Origin: Flammulina velutipes
Lineage: Eukaryota > Basidiomycota > Agaricomycetes > Agaricales > Physalacriaceae
Assembly (NCBI GenBank): GCA_011800155.1
Contig: CM022371.1
Location: 1,860,001-1,924,000 of the forward strand
DNA: 64,000 bases
Direction of reading: 5' to 3'
A model generated the notes under the pieces. The model made no database searches, was not told the DNA's origin, and saw only the letters and a program-made list of their open reading frames with translations. Below, one piece after another: positions 11,736-23,200 of this stretch. Made by a program: the position numbers and the translations under genes. Position 1 is the first letter of the stretch. Every line of letters starts with the position of its first letter.

Positions 11736-14221
11736 ATGGACGATTCAGAAAGCGTAGGAGCGCTAGTTCCGACTGACCCGGAATGGCAGCCAATCTTCCA
11801 AGTTTCGAATCAAGTCGTTCTTTACAATCCGACGAACCACGCCATCTCAATTCGCAGCTCGTCGGTGCATCGCAGCGTGCAGCATTGCCCGTACTGCAAA
11901 CAAGTCCTGCCCAGTGGCTTTCATGCAGAGCCCGACGACGAAGACACCGACTCGCACTACTCTCGCGCATCTAATTACTTTCACCTTCTCGCAGTCTCAA
12001 ACGAGACATGGTCCCGGCCGTCCACACCGCCACCACTCGCCAACGCCACCACCAGCGCATTCTCACCCGAAGCCCTCGCGAATGGCTACTTTAACGCTTT
12101 CTTCGTTGAAGAGCAAAAGCTCGGAATGGGCGCCAACGGAAGTGTCTACTTGTGTCAGGTAACATGCATCCGTTCACTTCATACCAGCTGCGCCACTTAC
12201 GCGACTTGCTCAGCACGTGCTTGACGGAAACCCACTGGGCCACTTTGCCGTCAAGAAAATCGCTGTCGGCGAATCCCATTCGTACCTGCTCAATATTCTG
12301 CGTGAAGTCAGTCCATCTCGTTTTGGCCTTGCTGTGTATTTATGACGGGTGTTCTAGGTTCGTCTGCTTGAACGTCTGCACCATCCCAACATTATCACGT
12401 ATCAGTATGTTACATCGCGCATTTGAGCGTATACGCTTCTGACGTGGCAGCATAGTCATTCGTGGCTCGAGCCATCTCAATTCTCCGCGTTTGGTCCGAC
12501 CGTTCCCACTCTCCAGTTGAGCATACCTCTCACACACTCTTTATTCCCTGCTGACTCCAACTCTAGCATCCTCATGCAATGGGCCGAAGGCGGAAGGTGC
12601 TTGTCCATCCAACCCCACCCATAGAGTCACAAAATGACCGTTCTTCAGCTTGGACGATTTCATCGACGCACGCCTCGGTCGCGAAACCCATGCCCACGTT
12701 ACCCTATCTTCACCCACCACCGAAGACCATTCAGATTTACTGTCGCGTTCAGCAAGAATACGTGCATACAAATTGTTCCAGAAAGCCTCTCCGGAGGAAA
12801 AGGAACGTCTCCGGAGGCGTATGGATGGGGGCCACTCGACGTACACTCAGACATGGACCGCAGTGCACCTCTTGAGTGCCGAGGAATCCAAAAGCATGTT
12901 TGGCGACGTCGTAGAAGGCCTTGCGTTCCTCGTAAGGATGTTTTCATTTCGAATGTGAGATGGTGTTCTAACACCTTCCAGCATTCGCGGTCGATCTTGC
13001 ATTTGGATCTCAAGCCAGGTAATGTATTACTAACGTGGGATGAAGGTCGACTCATGTGCGCCATCTATTTCAATCGTGTGCTTGGTGGTGTGTTAATCAA
13101 AGCTTATAGACCTCGAGCCATGCTCTCCGATTTTGGCACCTCTCGAGACATGTTAAATACCTCCACTACTAGGTCTGGGAACACTGGAACGTGCGTAGTC
13201 TCCACTGTGTCGAAACCTGTAAAATGACATACATTCGCAGCTTGGAATACACTGCTCCAGAGTCGCTACCGGCTCCACAGACCGGCGTTCTTCATCAAGT
13301 CGACAGCAAAGCAGATATGTGGTCCTTGGGCATGATCCTCCACAAGCTTCTCTTCTTCAAGTTGCCATACCATTACGCCGCATCCGGGGATGGCACCGGA
13401 AGCACTGTGAATAGCATACCGGAGGACGACAAGATGGCTCGCCTCGAGGCAGAAGTGTTATCGTATCCAGGCTTCAAGTCTACACCTGCTGTTATCTCTG
13501 CGTTCGAAGTTCGCAGCTTACCGCGGGCCTACCTCATACTACTAGAGAATCTGCTGGCCCCGATTCCCTCGTCAAGACCGACCTGTGAAAAGGTTCTTGG
13601 GGCATTGCGGGAAGGAAAGGTAGGATTAACTTCGTTGTTACATTGTCGGGTGCTTACTGTGTGCCAGCTTGATCCTGTTCGCTCCCGAAGTCGAACGTCT
13701 CCTCCATCCACGTCATTAATGCCCGTCGTCAAACGACATTCTAGCGCGGACGCGACGATAGACAGGACGCCGACACCCACTCCGACGCTGCAAGTTGAAT
13801 CAACACCGCACGCCGACTTGCCGACATCGCAGGAATCCAGTGTGGAAACCGTCGACGAGAAAACTAGCCTAATGAGCCTTCCAGCACCTGAAGAACAGCA
13901 TCCTATCTATTACCCTACCCGTCGTGGTCTTTTACGATTTAAGCTAATGGTGAGGACGATCAAGTCGGGTATTCTTGTGATGAAGGTATCGTTGTGTATT
14001 GCCCCTTCTCACTGCGGTCACATTGATAATTTTAGGTGATGAATGTTGCTTCACTGTGTCCATCAGGGAGCATAGGAGTAGCCGGGTTTGCTGGAATTAT
14101 GGTACTCGCGGTGGTGGACACTTGGTTCGAAGATCTATGGCCTTCTCTAGTGCTGGTTGTGGTCCATGTACTGATAGTAAAAGGTATGTGTAGATCTGGA
14201 GGATGCTGTATTACACCATAA
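11736..14221 (+). CDS. IKS1: Iks1-like serine/threonine protein kinase with C-terminal membrane segments
   Basis: Protein kinase related to yeast Iks1. After a hydrophilic N-terminus with a zinc-binding-like HCPYCKQVLP, the kinase domain has glycine loop LGMGANGSVYLC, catalytic lysine FAVKKI, catalytic loop HLDLKPGNVLL, DFGTS and YTAPES. The usual HRD arginine is replaced by leucine (HLD), so it is a non-RD kinase. A long insert (about 12690-12860) lies between the N and C lobes. The C-terminus after 13900 has basic residues, then two hydrophobic stretches (GVAGFAGIMVLAVVDTW and SLVLVVVHVLIVKG), suggesting membrane anchoring. The ATG at 11736 starts MDDSESVGALVPTD. Several short introns. The end is 14221 if the last frame is read through; a GTATGT donor at about 14183 could add a short extra exon. 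Confidence 0.8.
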
Positions 14222-14340
14222 TTGCATACTTTTTGGCACTGTGCGCCACATTTATAACATTACACTACTGCAAGACGTTGAGAGGGGAGATGGAGGATGA
14301 GATCTGTGAGGACTCACCTGTACAGCCCAGGTGACGTGAA

Positions 14341-14857
14341 TCACATAACAACGTCTATGGGTTGTGTTGCTGTCCGTCGGGTCTCTCTGCCCAGACCTGC
14401 AGCCATCTCGGACTCCTCGATGGTGTACGCTGGGACTTTGAGTTGCTTGACCCGGCGTTTATGGATTTTGCTTCTCCAGTGCGATTGTAATGCAAGGTCG
14501 GTTTCGTAGTGCCTTTTAGAGTCGATCAGGAAAATAGCATCGAGAAGAGTTGGGTCGTACTTTGCACATTCAACGCAGTAGTGTTGGGCCAATCCTGGTT
14601 TCTCAAAGTCTAACGGTTGTGCTTCGAGCGCTGCTCTGTTCTACGGATGGAATTAGATGAAAGGCAATGTTATTATTTTTTTTCTTACTTTTGGATCCAA
14701 GTCTATCAGCTGGATTTGATCAAGGTCTCTCGTCCTGACCTGGTCACTGTGAGCTGCTGGGTTGGATGAGTAGACGGTGAATGCATACCCTCGTTCGTGA
14801 TGCCCTGTGTACATCTCTCCTAGCATGATGCGCGCGCGACCGACGAAGACGACCCAT
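14341..14857 (-). CDS. BUD20: Bud20/ZNF593-type C2H2 zinc-finger ribosome-biogenesis factor
   Basis: Shuttling factor for pre-60S ribosomal particles. Exons 14857-14789, 14739-14689, 14640-14561 and 14512-14341 give 123 aa. The start MGRLRRSRAHHARRDVHRAS is the classic basic Bud20 N-terminus. Then come TRDLDQIQLIDLDPK and the finger YCVECAKHYETDLALQSHW followed by RSKIHKRRVKQLK and AYTIEES. The third intron (14513-14560) is exactly 48 nt, has no stop and is in frame, so an unspliced reading puts 16 extra residues inside the finger. Removing it restores the family sequence. It is divergent from ATP23 over 67 bp. Confidence 0.88.
14513..14560 (-). other. 48-nt in-frame intron inside the BUD20 zinc finger
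   Basis: GTACGA..AAAAG, multiple of three, no stop codon. Splicing joins CAK to HYETD and recreates normal finger spacing. A simple ORF caller would merge it into the exon. Confidence 0.8.
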
Positions 14858-14924
14858 TAGCAGTGGTGGTTGTAGTAAATGAAAAGACGAAGCGGTGGCT
14901 GTGCAAAATTTGCTGCTTTACACG
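14858..14924. promoter_or_regulatory. 67-bp bidirectional promoter, BUD20 / ATP23
   Basis: Only 67 bp separate the two opposite start codons, so the promoters and 5' leaders must overlap or lie partly within the neighbouring gene. This holds unless ATP23 begins at an upstream non-ATG codon, which I do not favour. Confidence 0.55.
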
Positions 14925-15545
14925 ATGAGCAGCAGTTTCGAGCGTTGGCGGCAGTGGGCCGGCGAGCTGGTGTCGCCCTCGACAGACCCAGAAACAATCA
15001 GGAAACGCAACGAAAAGGCCGTTGCGCGCTGCGAAACAAACAAGGCATGGCTGCTCGACAATTCGCCGTCCATTATCTTCCTTTTGCAGCACCTTTCGCT
15101 GTCGGGATGCAAAGTCCCAGCGCGCAACCTCGTCTGCGCCCCCTGCGAGCGCTTCATGGCAGGCGGATACGTCTCTGGACGCGGCGGCATCGTCCTCTGC
15201 GCCAACAACTTTTACAGTCGCAGGCATATGGAGCGCACCATGGCCCACGAACTCATCCACATGTACGACGAATGTCGATTCAACGTCGACTGGAACAACC
15301 TCCGCCACGTCGCATGCACAGAGATTAGAGCAAACAACCTCAGCGGCGACTGTCGTTATCTCAGCGAGCTCAACCGTGGCATCGTCAGCTTCGCTGGCCA
15401 GCACCAGGAATGCGTCAGGCGCAGGGCCATAGAATCCGTCACCGCCAACGAAGCCTGCCCCGACGAGGCAACAGCACGCAAAGTCGTTAACGAGGTGTTT
15501 GAGAGTTGTTTCAAGGACACTAGACCGTTCGACGAGATATACTAA
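14925..15545 (+). CDS. ATP23: Mitochondrial inner-membrane metalloprotease Atp23
   Basis: Intermembrane-space zinc protease that matures Atp6 and helps ATP synthase assembly. A single exon of 206 aa, starting MSSSFERWRQWAGEL. The catalytic motif HELIH sits in MERTMAHELIHMYDECRFNV. Upstream are the family's cysteine pairs (LSGCKVPARNLVCAPC) and GGYVSGRGGIVLCANNF. Downstream are HVACTEIRANNLSGDC, CVRRRAIESV and the C-terminal VFESCFKDTRPFDEIY. All signature residues are present. I chose the ATG at 14925; the frame is open further upstream but only through GTG. It converges with PDB1, with 80 bp between stop codons. Confidence 0.95.
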   Translation: MSSSFERWRQWAGELVSPSTDPETIRKRNEKAVARCETNKAWLLDNSPSIIFLLQHLSLSGCKVPARNLVCAPCERFMAGGYVSGRGGIVLCANNFYSRRHMERTMAHELIHMYDECRFNVDWNNLRHVACTEIRANNLSGDCRYLSELNRGIVSFAGQHQECVRRRAIESVTANEACPDEATARKVVNEVFESCFKDTRPFDEIY

Positions 15546-15625
15546 AGCCATTATAATGACATCCCACACAACAACATGTATATCCCAACTCTATAACAGG
15601 ATACGCAGTATAATAAACAAAGTGT

Positions 15626-17042
15626 CTAGTAGGTCCTGTAGAGAGCCCGCTTAACGACCTTGGTGATGAGAGGTGTGTCGGGGAACGCGAGGTCCTCCAA
15701 GTTCTTCGCGTACTATACGGAAATTAGTAACAACACTTGCATCACAGTATACAACACTTACGGGAGTAGGCACATCAGCCCCGGTTACTCGCTCGACAGG
15801 TGCATCCAGGTAATCAAACGCCTCGCTCTCGACTATCTGTGCGCAGATTTCACTGCCGACACCGAATGCGGGGAAACCACCCTCGACAATGACAAGGCTA
15901 CGCGTCTGCTGTCAGCCAACCGTACCCCAAAATGCAATTGACCCGACTTACCGGTTGGTCTTCTTCACCGATGCCTTGATGGTCTCAATATCCAAAGGAC
16001 GGATACTGCGCAAGTTGATGACCTCCGCGTTGATACCCTCCTTGGCGAGCTCTTCGGCAGCCTCAAGTGAATGAGTAACCATTTTGCTGTGGGCGACAAT
16101 AGTAACGTCTGAGCCTTCACGCTCGACTTTGCATTTGCCAATGGGGATGATAAAGTCGTCCGACATTGCCTCGGCAGACATGGGGAAGCTGACACCGTAC
16201 AACATCTCGTTTTCAAGGAAAATAACAGGGTTGGGATCACGGATTGCAGCCTATGGAAATAGGTCAGACGCGCATGAGGATGGAGCCGCGCACAGTACCT
16301 TTAGTAAACCCTTGCAGTCCTCGGCGCTCCAAGGGCTGACAACCTTTAATCCAGGAATTGAACCGTACCAAGCAGCGTAGTCCTGAGAATGTTGCGCGCC
16401 GACACCGGAGGCAGCACCGTTGGGACCACGGAAAACGATGGGAACGGGGACATTTCCGCCTGACATGTAATAGGTCTTGCCAGCCGAGTTTACTATCTGG
16501 TCAATGGCCTGCATAGCAAAGTTGAAGGTCATGAACTCGCAGCTGTTGTAATGTGAGCGCTATGAGCCTGGGGCCAGGAAAGAGACATACATGGGGCGCA
16601 GGCCAGCCAGCGCTGCACCCGTCGCGAGACCAGCGAAACCCATCTCGGTGATAGGCGTGTCGACCACACGTTTCTCACCAAACTTGTCGAGGAGGCCTTT
16701 GGTGATCTGCAAGCGCCCCGTCACCGTCGGTCGGAGATACAATGTGGCGCCCACGTACCTTGTATGCGCCGTTGTAGCGGGCGACTTCCTCGCCAATAAC
16801 GAATACTGACTCGTCTCGCATCATCTCCTCGTCCATGGCAGTGTTGAGAGCGTCACGGACGGTCATCTGGGCCGTCTAATGAGTACACGTCGTATGTGGC
16901 AGCCATTTGTTCGCACCGAGTGTTCTGTCGTCGTTGCGTATCCTCGTGCTGAACGCAGGGCATGTCGACGCAGCGACGACGACGACGAGCGCGCGACGTT
17001 GAGTGCCGGAGCACAACGAGTGAAGGCCAGACGGAGGACCAT
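15626..17042 (-). CDS. PDB1: Pyruvate dehydrogenase E1 component, beta subunit
   Basis: Beta subunit of the thiamine-diphosphate E1 enzyme of the mitochondrial pyruvate dehydrogenase complex. The ATG at 17042 opens an Arg/Ser-rich presequence ([20 protein letters not shown]), which splices by a 45-nt intron to [18 protein letters not shown]. Motifs follow in order: [101 protein letters not shown], and the transketolase C-domain [16 protein letters not shown] and [13 protein letters not shown]. It ends VKRALYRTY. Several introns of about 50 nt. Length and motifs are normal. It is divergent from the SDR gene. Confidence 0.95.
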
Positions 17043-17172
17043 CGTGAAAGAACAAGAGCGGATGGAGACGGACTGAGCCCGGACAAGACGCGTAAAAATA
17101 TTTCAGTTGGGGAGCCTAATTGGGACGTGATCCCGGCAGATCCCGAGTAGATCACTTTGCCCTCTCACTGTC
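17043..17172. promoter_or_regulatory. 130-bp divergent promoter, PDB1 / SDR
   Basis: 130 bp between opposite start codons. Sequence includes AT-rich AAAAATATTTCAG near 17093-17105. The call rests on spacing only. Confidence 0.4.
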
Positions 17173-18142
17173 ATGCCTGTAGTTATCGTAACAGGCGCGT
17201 CAAGGTCGATATTCACGCGTCCATAATACAGTAATGTATAACTTACTTCAACAGAGGTATCGGTCTTGCAGCCGTTCGCAAACTCATCAGCTTCAATGCA
17301 AAGGTTGTCGCGATATCTCGCTCTAGCACTCCAGAACTAGAGGAACTCTCTGCTACCAGTGGCGTACTTGCCATACAATGCGACATGTAAGCATCTATAT
17401 TTGCTCCACCTCCTCCATCTAATTAATACATTTCTCCAGCGCAAGCGAAGAGTCCCTCATCCAAGCCATCAGCAAGACAGAGCAGACCTTTGGGCGTATC
17501 GATGGCCTCGTTCTCAACGCGGGAACCTTGGATCCTATCTGTCGGATTGGTGATTCGACGCCCTTGTCCGAATGGAAAAAGCACTTTGACGTCAATTTCT
17601 TCTCGCTCGTAACTGCCGTCAAAGCCGCCCTCCCCGCCTTGCGTAAGGCTGAGAATGGCGGTAGGATCATCTTCGTGAGCTCAGGAGCAGCCACCAAAGG
17701 CTTGGCTGCTTGGGGGCCTTACAGCGCATCCAAGGCTGCCATGAACAGCTTGTGCAGGTCTGTTCAATTACCTCGCTAGAGACTTGTGTTTAATCGTGCC
17801 TCAGAACTTTGGCAGAAGAAGAACCTACAGTTACCTCCATCGCCCTCAGGCCTGGCATTGTGGACACGGCGGTGAGCTACATGTCAGTTCTATAGGTGCG
17901 ACTCACTCTGATGAATGCGCCATCTGTAGATGCAAGTTGACATTCGAAACCTACAATCGTCCAAGGACAACATGTCTGAAAAGGATCAAATTATGTTCCA
18001 CAAGCTACATAACGATGGTCAGCTACAGCATCCGGACGTTCCAGGCCATATCATTGCTAGACTTGTACTGGAAGCTCCTGCTTCTCTTAGTGGGAAATTC
18101 GTCAGTTGGGACCAGGACGAATGTAAGCCTTTCCGACCGTGA
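17173..18142 (+). CDS. Short-chain dehydrogenase/reductase (Irc24/Nre1-like)
   Basis: NAD(P)-dependent oxidoreductase of the classical SDR family, probably cytosolic. The start MPVVIVTGASR splices into GIG, giving the TGASRGIG dinucleotide motif. Then LVLNAG (NAG motif), FVSSGAA with the catalytic serine, and the active-site YSASK in GPYSASKAAMNSLCR. After that comes IALRPGIVDTA. The C-terminus (HPDVPGHIIARLVLEA, then GKFVSWDQDECK) resembles the yeast Irc24/Nre1 benzil-reductase or sepiapterin-reductase-like group. Introns are short. The substrate cannot be told. All catalytic residues are present. Confidence 0.85.
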
Positions 18143-18312
18143 TTTGTATTACTATTCACGAGTCAATGTATAACATTTGCAATGAGGAAAGCGATACACC
18201 AGATAGAACGTCCTGTCCGAATATCTCCCACGCTCTAGTTTTCTGACACGACAGTACTACTCGTCCGTATAGTGAGTGAGCAATAGAGTGTACGCTTGAA
18301 TAGGTCGGACAT

Positions 18313-19829
18313 TCAGAGTGTTTTCATCTTGTCCAGAAGTAACGCCCATTCCATCACAGTAATTCCACGCTTCAAAGCCTCTTCCTTGACTTCCCGGTTC
18401 CTCACGTCTTCGCTCATCCTAGCAACTGCCCGCAAATGGCCTTCACTATTAATCCCCAGCCTTACGAGGGCATCGCTAATGTGAGTCAGAGGAGGATGGC
18501 ACGATGCAAGGATCTCCTGGAAATTCGTCGTCGCTCTAGATTTAATACTGCTGATCGTCGACCCCGACCTTGTGGCGATGAATGGAGGTGTGAGAGACCT
18601 CGAAATATCTCTGAGAGGAGCAGACGACCAAACTGGTGTGTGCGAGCGCGATATCCTGGGATTATCTCGAATAGGCTGGATCTTTGGACTTGGTGACAAC
18701 GTCCGGGGACGAGCGGGATCATTCTGCTTCTTTGGGGTTGACGTCCAAGGTGCAGAAACCATCCGCGCTTTAACAACAGGTGATAACGAACGGCGCTCAT
18801 CGGTTCGCATGCTCTGCATGGAAGTTAGACGTCGAATGCTTGATGTCTGTCAGTGAAAAGAGATCAGTCAAAATCTTACGGTCCCGACAGAAGGAAATCG
18901 CATACCTCTCTTGACAGTGGCCAAGGGCTCCCTCTTTGACCGACAGAGAACGAACGGTTCGACCCCGTCGTCGTGTCATCTCGAGATGCTCTGAATGCCT
19001 CCTCCTGTGTCTCGTAATCTCTCGGCGAGAGATAATACACGCTCATATCCTCTTTCTTCGTCTCATCCGCCACGCGCTCCCTCCACGTCGAGATCACCAC
19101 CGTTTTCTCTGGCCCCTCCTCCAATATCTTATCCCGTACAACGTCATATTCCATCCCCGCTCTGGGTCCAGAGCGCTCCGCCACCGACCTCACCTTCCAG
19201 TTCGGCGGCCTCCGTCTCATGGAGTTCAGAGTCATCGCAGAATCACTAGATCGCCTAGCGTGGTGCTTTGAGCTGGTTTTGCTGATGCTTACCTCGAATC
19301 CCTTTGAGGACGGAAAGACCTGCTGCATCTCCCTCGTGTATTCCCCATACTCCCCGTAGCTTCCCAGCTCCATGTCCATGTCATGCTGCACGAGTCTTTC
19401 GACCTCGAAAGGCCGATACCGCGAAGATGAGCTGGTTCTCGACGGCCCACTCGCGAAGCTATGGGAGCGCCTCGTGGATTCCATTGGCCTTTGATGATTG
19501 CGATCTTCGACATCGCTCTCCCTGCCATCGTGGTCCATAGGAGCTGCGGTCATGGCAGTATAGGTCATGGCATCAAAATCATCTGGCAAAGGAGCAATCG
19601 TAGGCGCCCAAGATGTGCGCGCATTCCATTCCGTAGGCGGACGTGTTGTCGCTTCATCGAAATCTTCAGCAAGAGGGGCGGAGGTGGGCGGAGGCTTTGG
19701 GCGCCGGACGAATCGTTTGCCTTTCCCATCTTTGACAAGGTAGAGCACGCCCGACTCTGCGGGCGAGTTAGTAATGAGATCAAAACGAGGCAATGATTTC
19801 CGAATATTCTTTACCACTCGTGCCGGCAT
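18313..19829 (-). CDS. Hypothetical disordered protein, roughly 450 aa
   Basis: Not recognised. It starts MPARVVKNIRKSLPRFDLIT and has two similar segments: APLAEDFDEATTRPPTEWNA and APLPDDFDAMTYTAM, an internal repeat of an AP-L-xDFD motif. A long Ser/Arg-rich, low-complexity middle follows. An intron of about 55 nt (near 18848-18906) joins LSRE to TSSIRRLTSMQSMRTDE. The C-terminus is more ordered and probably helical (ALVRLGINSEGHLRAVARMS, then EALKRGITVMEWALLLDKM) and may be the conserved functional part. No membrane segment. A scaffold or regulatory role is only a guess. Confidence 0.6.
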
Positions 19830-20299
19830 GGCTATGCATCCTCGAGGTATTTTCGACGTTTATTGGATAGATTAAGTTATGCTTGGTCGACGGAGCTCAC
19901 TGATGGGTGATGGTAGGATGAGAGAAACAAGTTGGAGAATCGGTGGTGTATTCATGCGTTAAAGATGACCGTGATACACGTGTTGGCCACACGCCACTCG
20001 CAATCGATTACTCGTCACTTACCCTATGGCATTTCATATAAGTAATTCAATCAGCTGATAGCAATATGGTTGTGGGCGTACATTCAAAGAGCCGACTGAA
20101 TTGGTGGCGGCTGTAACTGAGTGCTCGATGCTTCGTTGCGCCAAAGCCGCACGGATGCCTGCTGTAAATCATCAGGCATCAGGGTTTATATTGAGAACAC
20201 CACGCTGGTCTAGTTCAGAAAATGTAGATTCTAGTAAGTACAGCATCAGATATAGCAATGAAAACTAAGTAGAGAATAAGAAGTGCACTATATCAGCTT
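19830..20299. other. Intergenic region upstream of the disordered-protein gene
   Basis: 470 bp between two minus-strand genes: the promoter of one and the 3' region of the ABC transporter. AT-richer than its flanks. I see no RNA gene, repeat or open frame of note. Confidence 0.4.
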
Positions 20300-23200
20300 C
20301 TACTTGCGGTCACGTTCAGCTTTCGCTTTCGCGGCGCTTTCCAGGTCGCCAAAGGTGCCACTCTTCAGACACATGTTTCTGAAGATACCATCTTCCTTGT
20401 GGATAAGATTCAATGGCGTGTCGAACTCGGCGACTCTTCCTTTGTCGAGGACGATGAGCCTATCATAGTCGATGACAGTTCTCAAACGATGTGCGACTGG
20501 AACCAAATGTCAAGATCAAGATACAAAAGAAGACGAGAAGATATGCTTACCAGTCAAGAGTAAGCTATTCGTGAATTCCTCCCGAATTGTAGTTTGGATC
20601 TTGGCGTCCGTGGCGAAATCAATGCTGCTCGTCGCTTCGTCCAATACAATGATGGAGCTGTGGCGAAGCAGAGCACGGGCCATTGCTATCAGTTGTCTTT
20701 GGCCTTGCGAGAAGTTCGTGCCACCAGGAGATACCTTCGTCTCCAAGGACACAGTGGTCTTGTTGTCGACATCGGTCATGATTGACGAAGCAGTTTCCTC
20801 TCTTTCGACACCATGAATGGACGCGGGTCGAGAAGTCGATGGGGTAGGAACACGAGAAGGCATCTGGCTTACGGACACCATCTGAACTCGGTAAAGCGCT
20901 TCCCAGCACTCTTTGTCGTCATGTTCCTCTGGAAGAGGGTCAGCTTTTCCATTTGATTGGTTTTCAAAGACTGACCGAAGGGATCCAGATTTTCTCTAAG
21001 CGTTCCCGAAAACAGAGTGGCATCTTGAGGAATGAAGGTCTAATCGCTTCGTCAATAAAGCGCGGCGGACCGTAGTAAGGAAACTGACCAATCGTGCTCG
21101 TAAGTCGTGGATTCCGATCTTCGAGATGTCGACGCCGTCTATCAATATCCTTCCTTCCGTGGGGTCGACAAATCGTAAGATACTCATCGCCAATGTACTC
21201 TTCCCAGAGCCTGTCCGACCCAACAAACCAATTCTTTCTCCTGGCTTCAGCGTAAATGACACGTCTTGTAGAACCGCAGGCAATTCTGGCGCATATTTGA
21301 TGACCAAGTTCTCGACTGATATGAGATCGTTCGTAGTAGTACTTGACGGCCAATAAGCAGGAGGGCGGCTTCCTTCGATAACGGCAGGCGGCTCCTGAGG
21401 AAGGTCAAGATATTCAACAATACGTTCAACCGAGCTAGCGGTAGTTTAATCTTTAAGAAACAAATGAGATATGATAGGCTTACTTGAGATCCAGTTCCAA
21501 ACCAGTCCAAAAGCGACATGCCCAGTAAACAGAGGTGGTGAAACTGAGGGCGCTGGTAATACACAGACCTGCAAGACCTGCACTGTTCCTGAGGCTGCTG
21601 ATGGAGAAGAGACATGTAACAAGCACTCCCTAGAGAATAGATATTGAACAACGGATTATCTTGTTGGTTCAAATAACCTACCACAGCTCCCAGTGCATCG
21701 AAATTCAGCAGCAGCCATCGGTTCGTCATCCAGAAGCCGTACCACATCTAGTAAATAAACATCAGTTCCAAAACAGAGGCATGGCACATGACTCATACTT
21801 TAGTTGTAGTATCAACCTTCTTGTGAAGCCCGTCCATGAATCGCTTTTCCGCAGAGAAGGCTCGAACAGTCACAATACCTTCCAGCAATTCGCCGAAATC
21901 CGAAAAGATTGGTGAACGAGTGTTGCTCTCCATGCGACGGAGATCGCGCCCAGTATTCAAATATCCAATCGAAAGCTCCCTGTAAATGAAGCCAAGGAGG
22001 ACAGCTGGTACCAGGAAGGCAGGAAATACGAAACTATGATAAATGAGCCCACGGTACATTGCCCATTAGTCCGACACTTACGCAACGGTGAGAATGGAGA
22101 CCAAGAAACTGGCAAGCGAAGAGTTTACGGCTTGCATTGAGCCAGCCAGAGATGAGTCAATTGTTTCAATGTCCTGGAAGGTTATAAGACTTTTACTACA
22201 CTTCTTTCAGAGAAGCAGAAATGTACCTTTCCAAATCTGTTGAGCATCCGTCCTTGAGGCGTTGTGTCGTGGAACCTGAATGTAGCACGGACAACAGTTA
22301 CGAGAAGTTGTCTGGAAGTGCAGTTGTCAATGGTCAATCCCCCGAAATAGTGTACATTGCCGACGTACTTGAACAATATCCTTGAGGCCTTCAAAGCACC
22401 CGTGTATTGCACTGCAGATGACGCAACGCCAATCATAGCACTTCCAATACCGATAGCTGCATAAACGCCAACGTAGAAGAAGGGGTGCTCCCTCGCATTC
22501 GGTAAAGTGCTGGTAGTCAGATTGAGTTCTGCGTGTGAAATGTGATGGTGAAGCATTCCGTGAGTATGGCTACCACCAGCTAGGATCTCTTGGCCCGACG
22601 AAGAGAAGGCGTTGAACATGAAAGAAGACGTTGATGATCCATAGGCCTCGCCCCATACTTTAATCCACAGCTTTTCAACGATGCCGACACCTTGGCTAAG
22701 AAAGACAAGAAAGACGAGGATCGACCAGATGAAGTATGACCTGTGAATGGTCAGAAGTGAAGCTGATACGCAGGGGAAGTCCTTTACGAGGCTTGGAGGT
22801 AGCTCTTGTAAATTTGCCATTTCACACCTCCGCTTTCACGATGCTCATCTTTGATAAGCTTGCGAGGCTTCTTCTCCTCTTCGCCCTCTACAGCAATGAC
22901 CTCCGAGTCGACTCCCTTTTCTTCCGAAGCAACTTTCATTTCTTCTTGTAAAGCGTCCGCTTCGGCGTCGTGCGAAATCTCCTCCAATACACCCTGAGCG
23001 CGTAAGTCACTAACAGTACCCTGGGAATCGATCCTTCCATCTAGCATGCGGATTAGGTAGTGGGTTCCGGGAAGCACCAGCTCGACATGATGAGTGACTA
23101 GAACGACGGTCCTGTTCTCTAGCAGTGGTCCCATGAGTAGTTTGTCGTAGAGCAATCTCGAAGTATGACTGTCCTAGAAGCACGAGCTGCTCAGAAACTC

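Noticed and set aside
14820..15569. 249-codon minus-strand open frame antisense to ATP23
   Set aside because: Valine/alanine-rich translation without motifs; the opposite strand encodes a full HELIH protease, so this is a codon-bias shadow.
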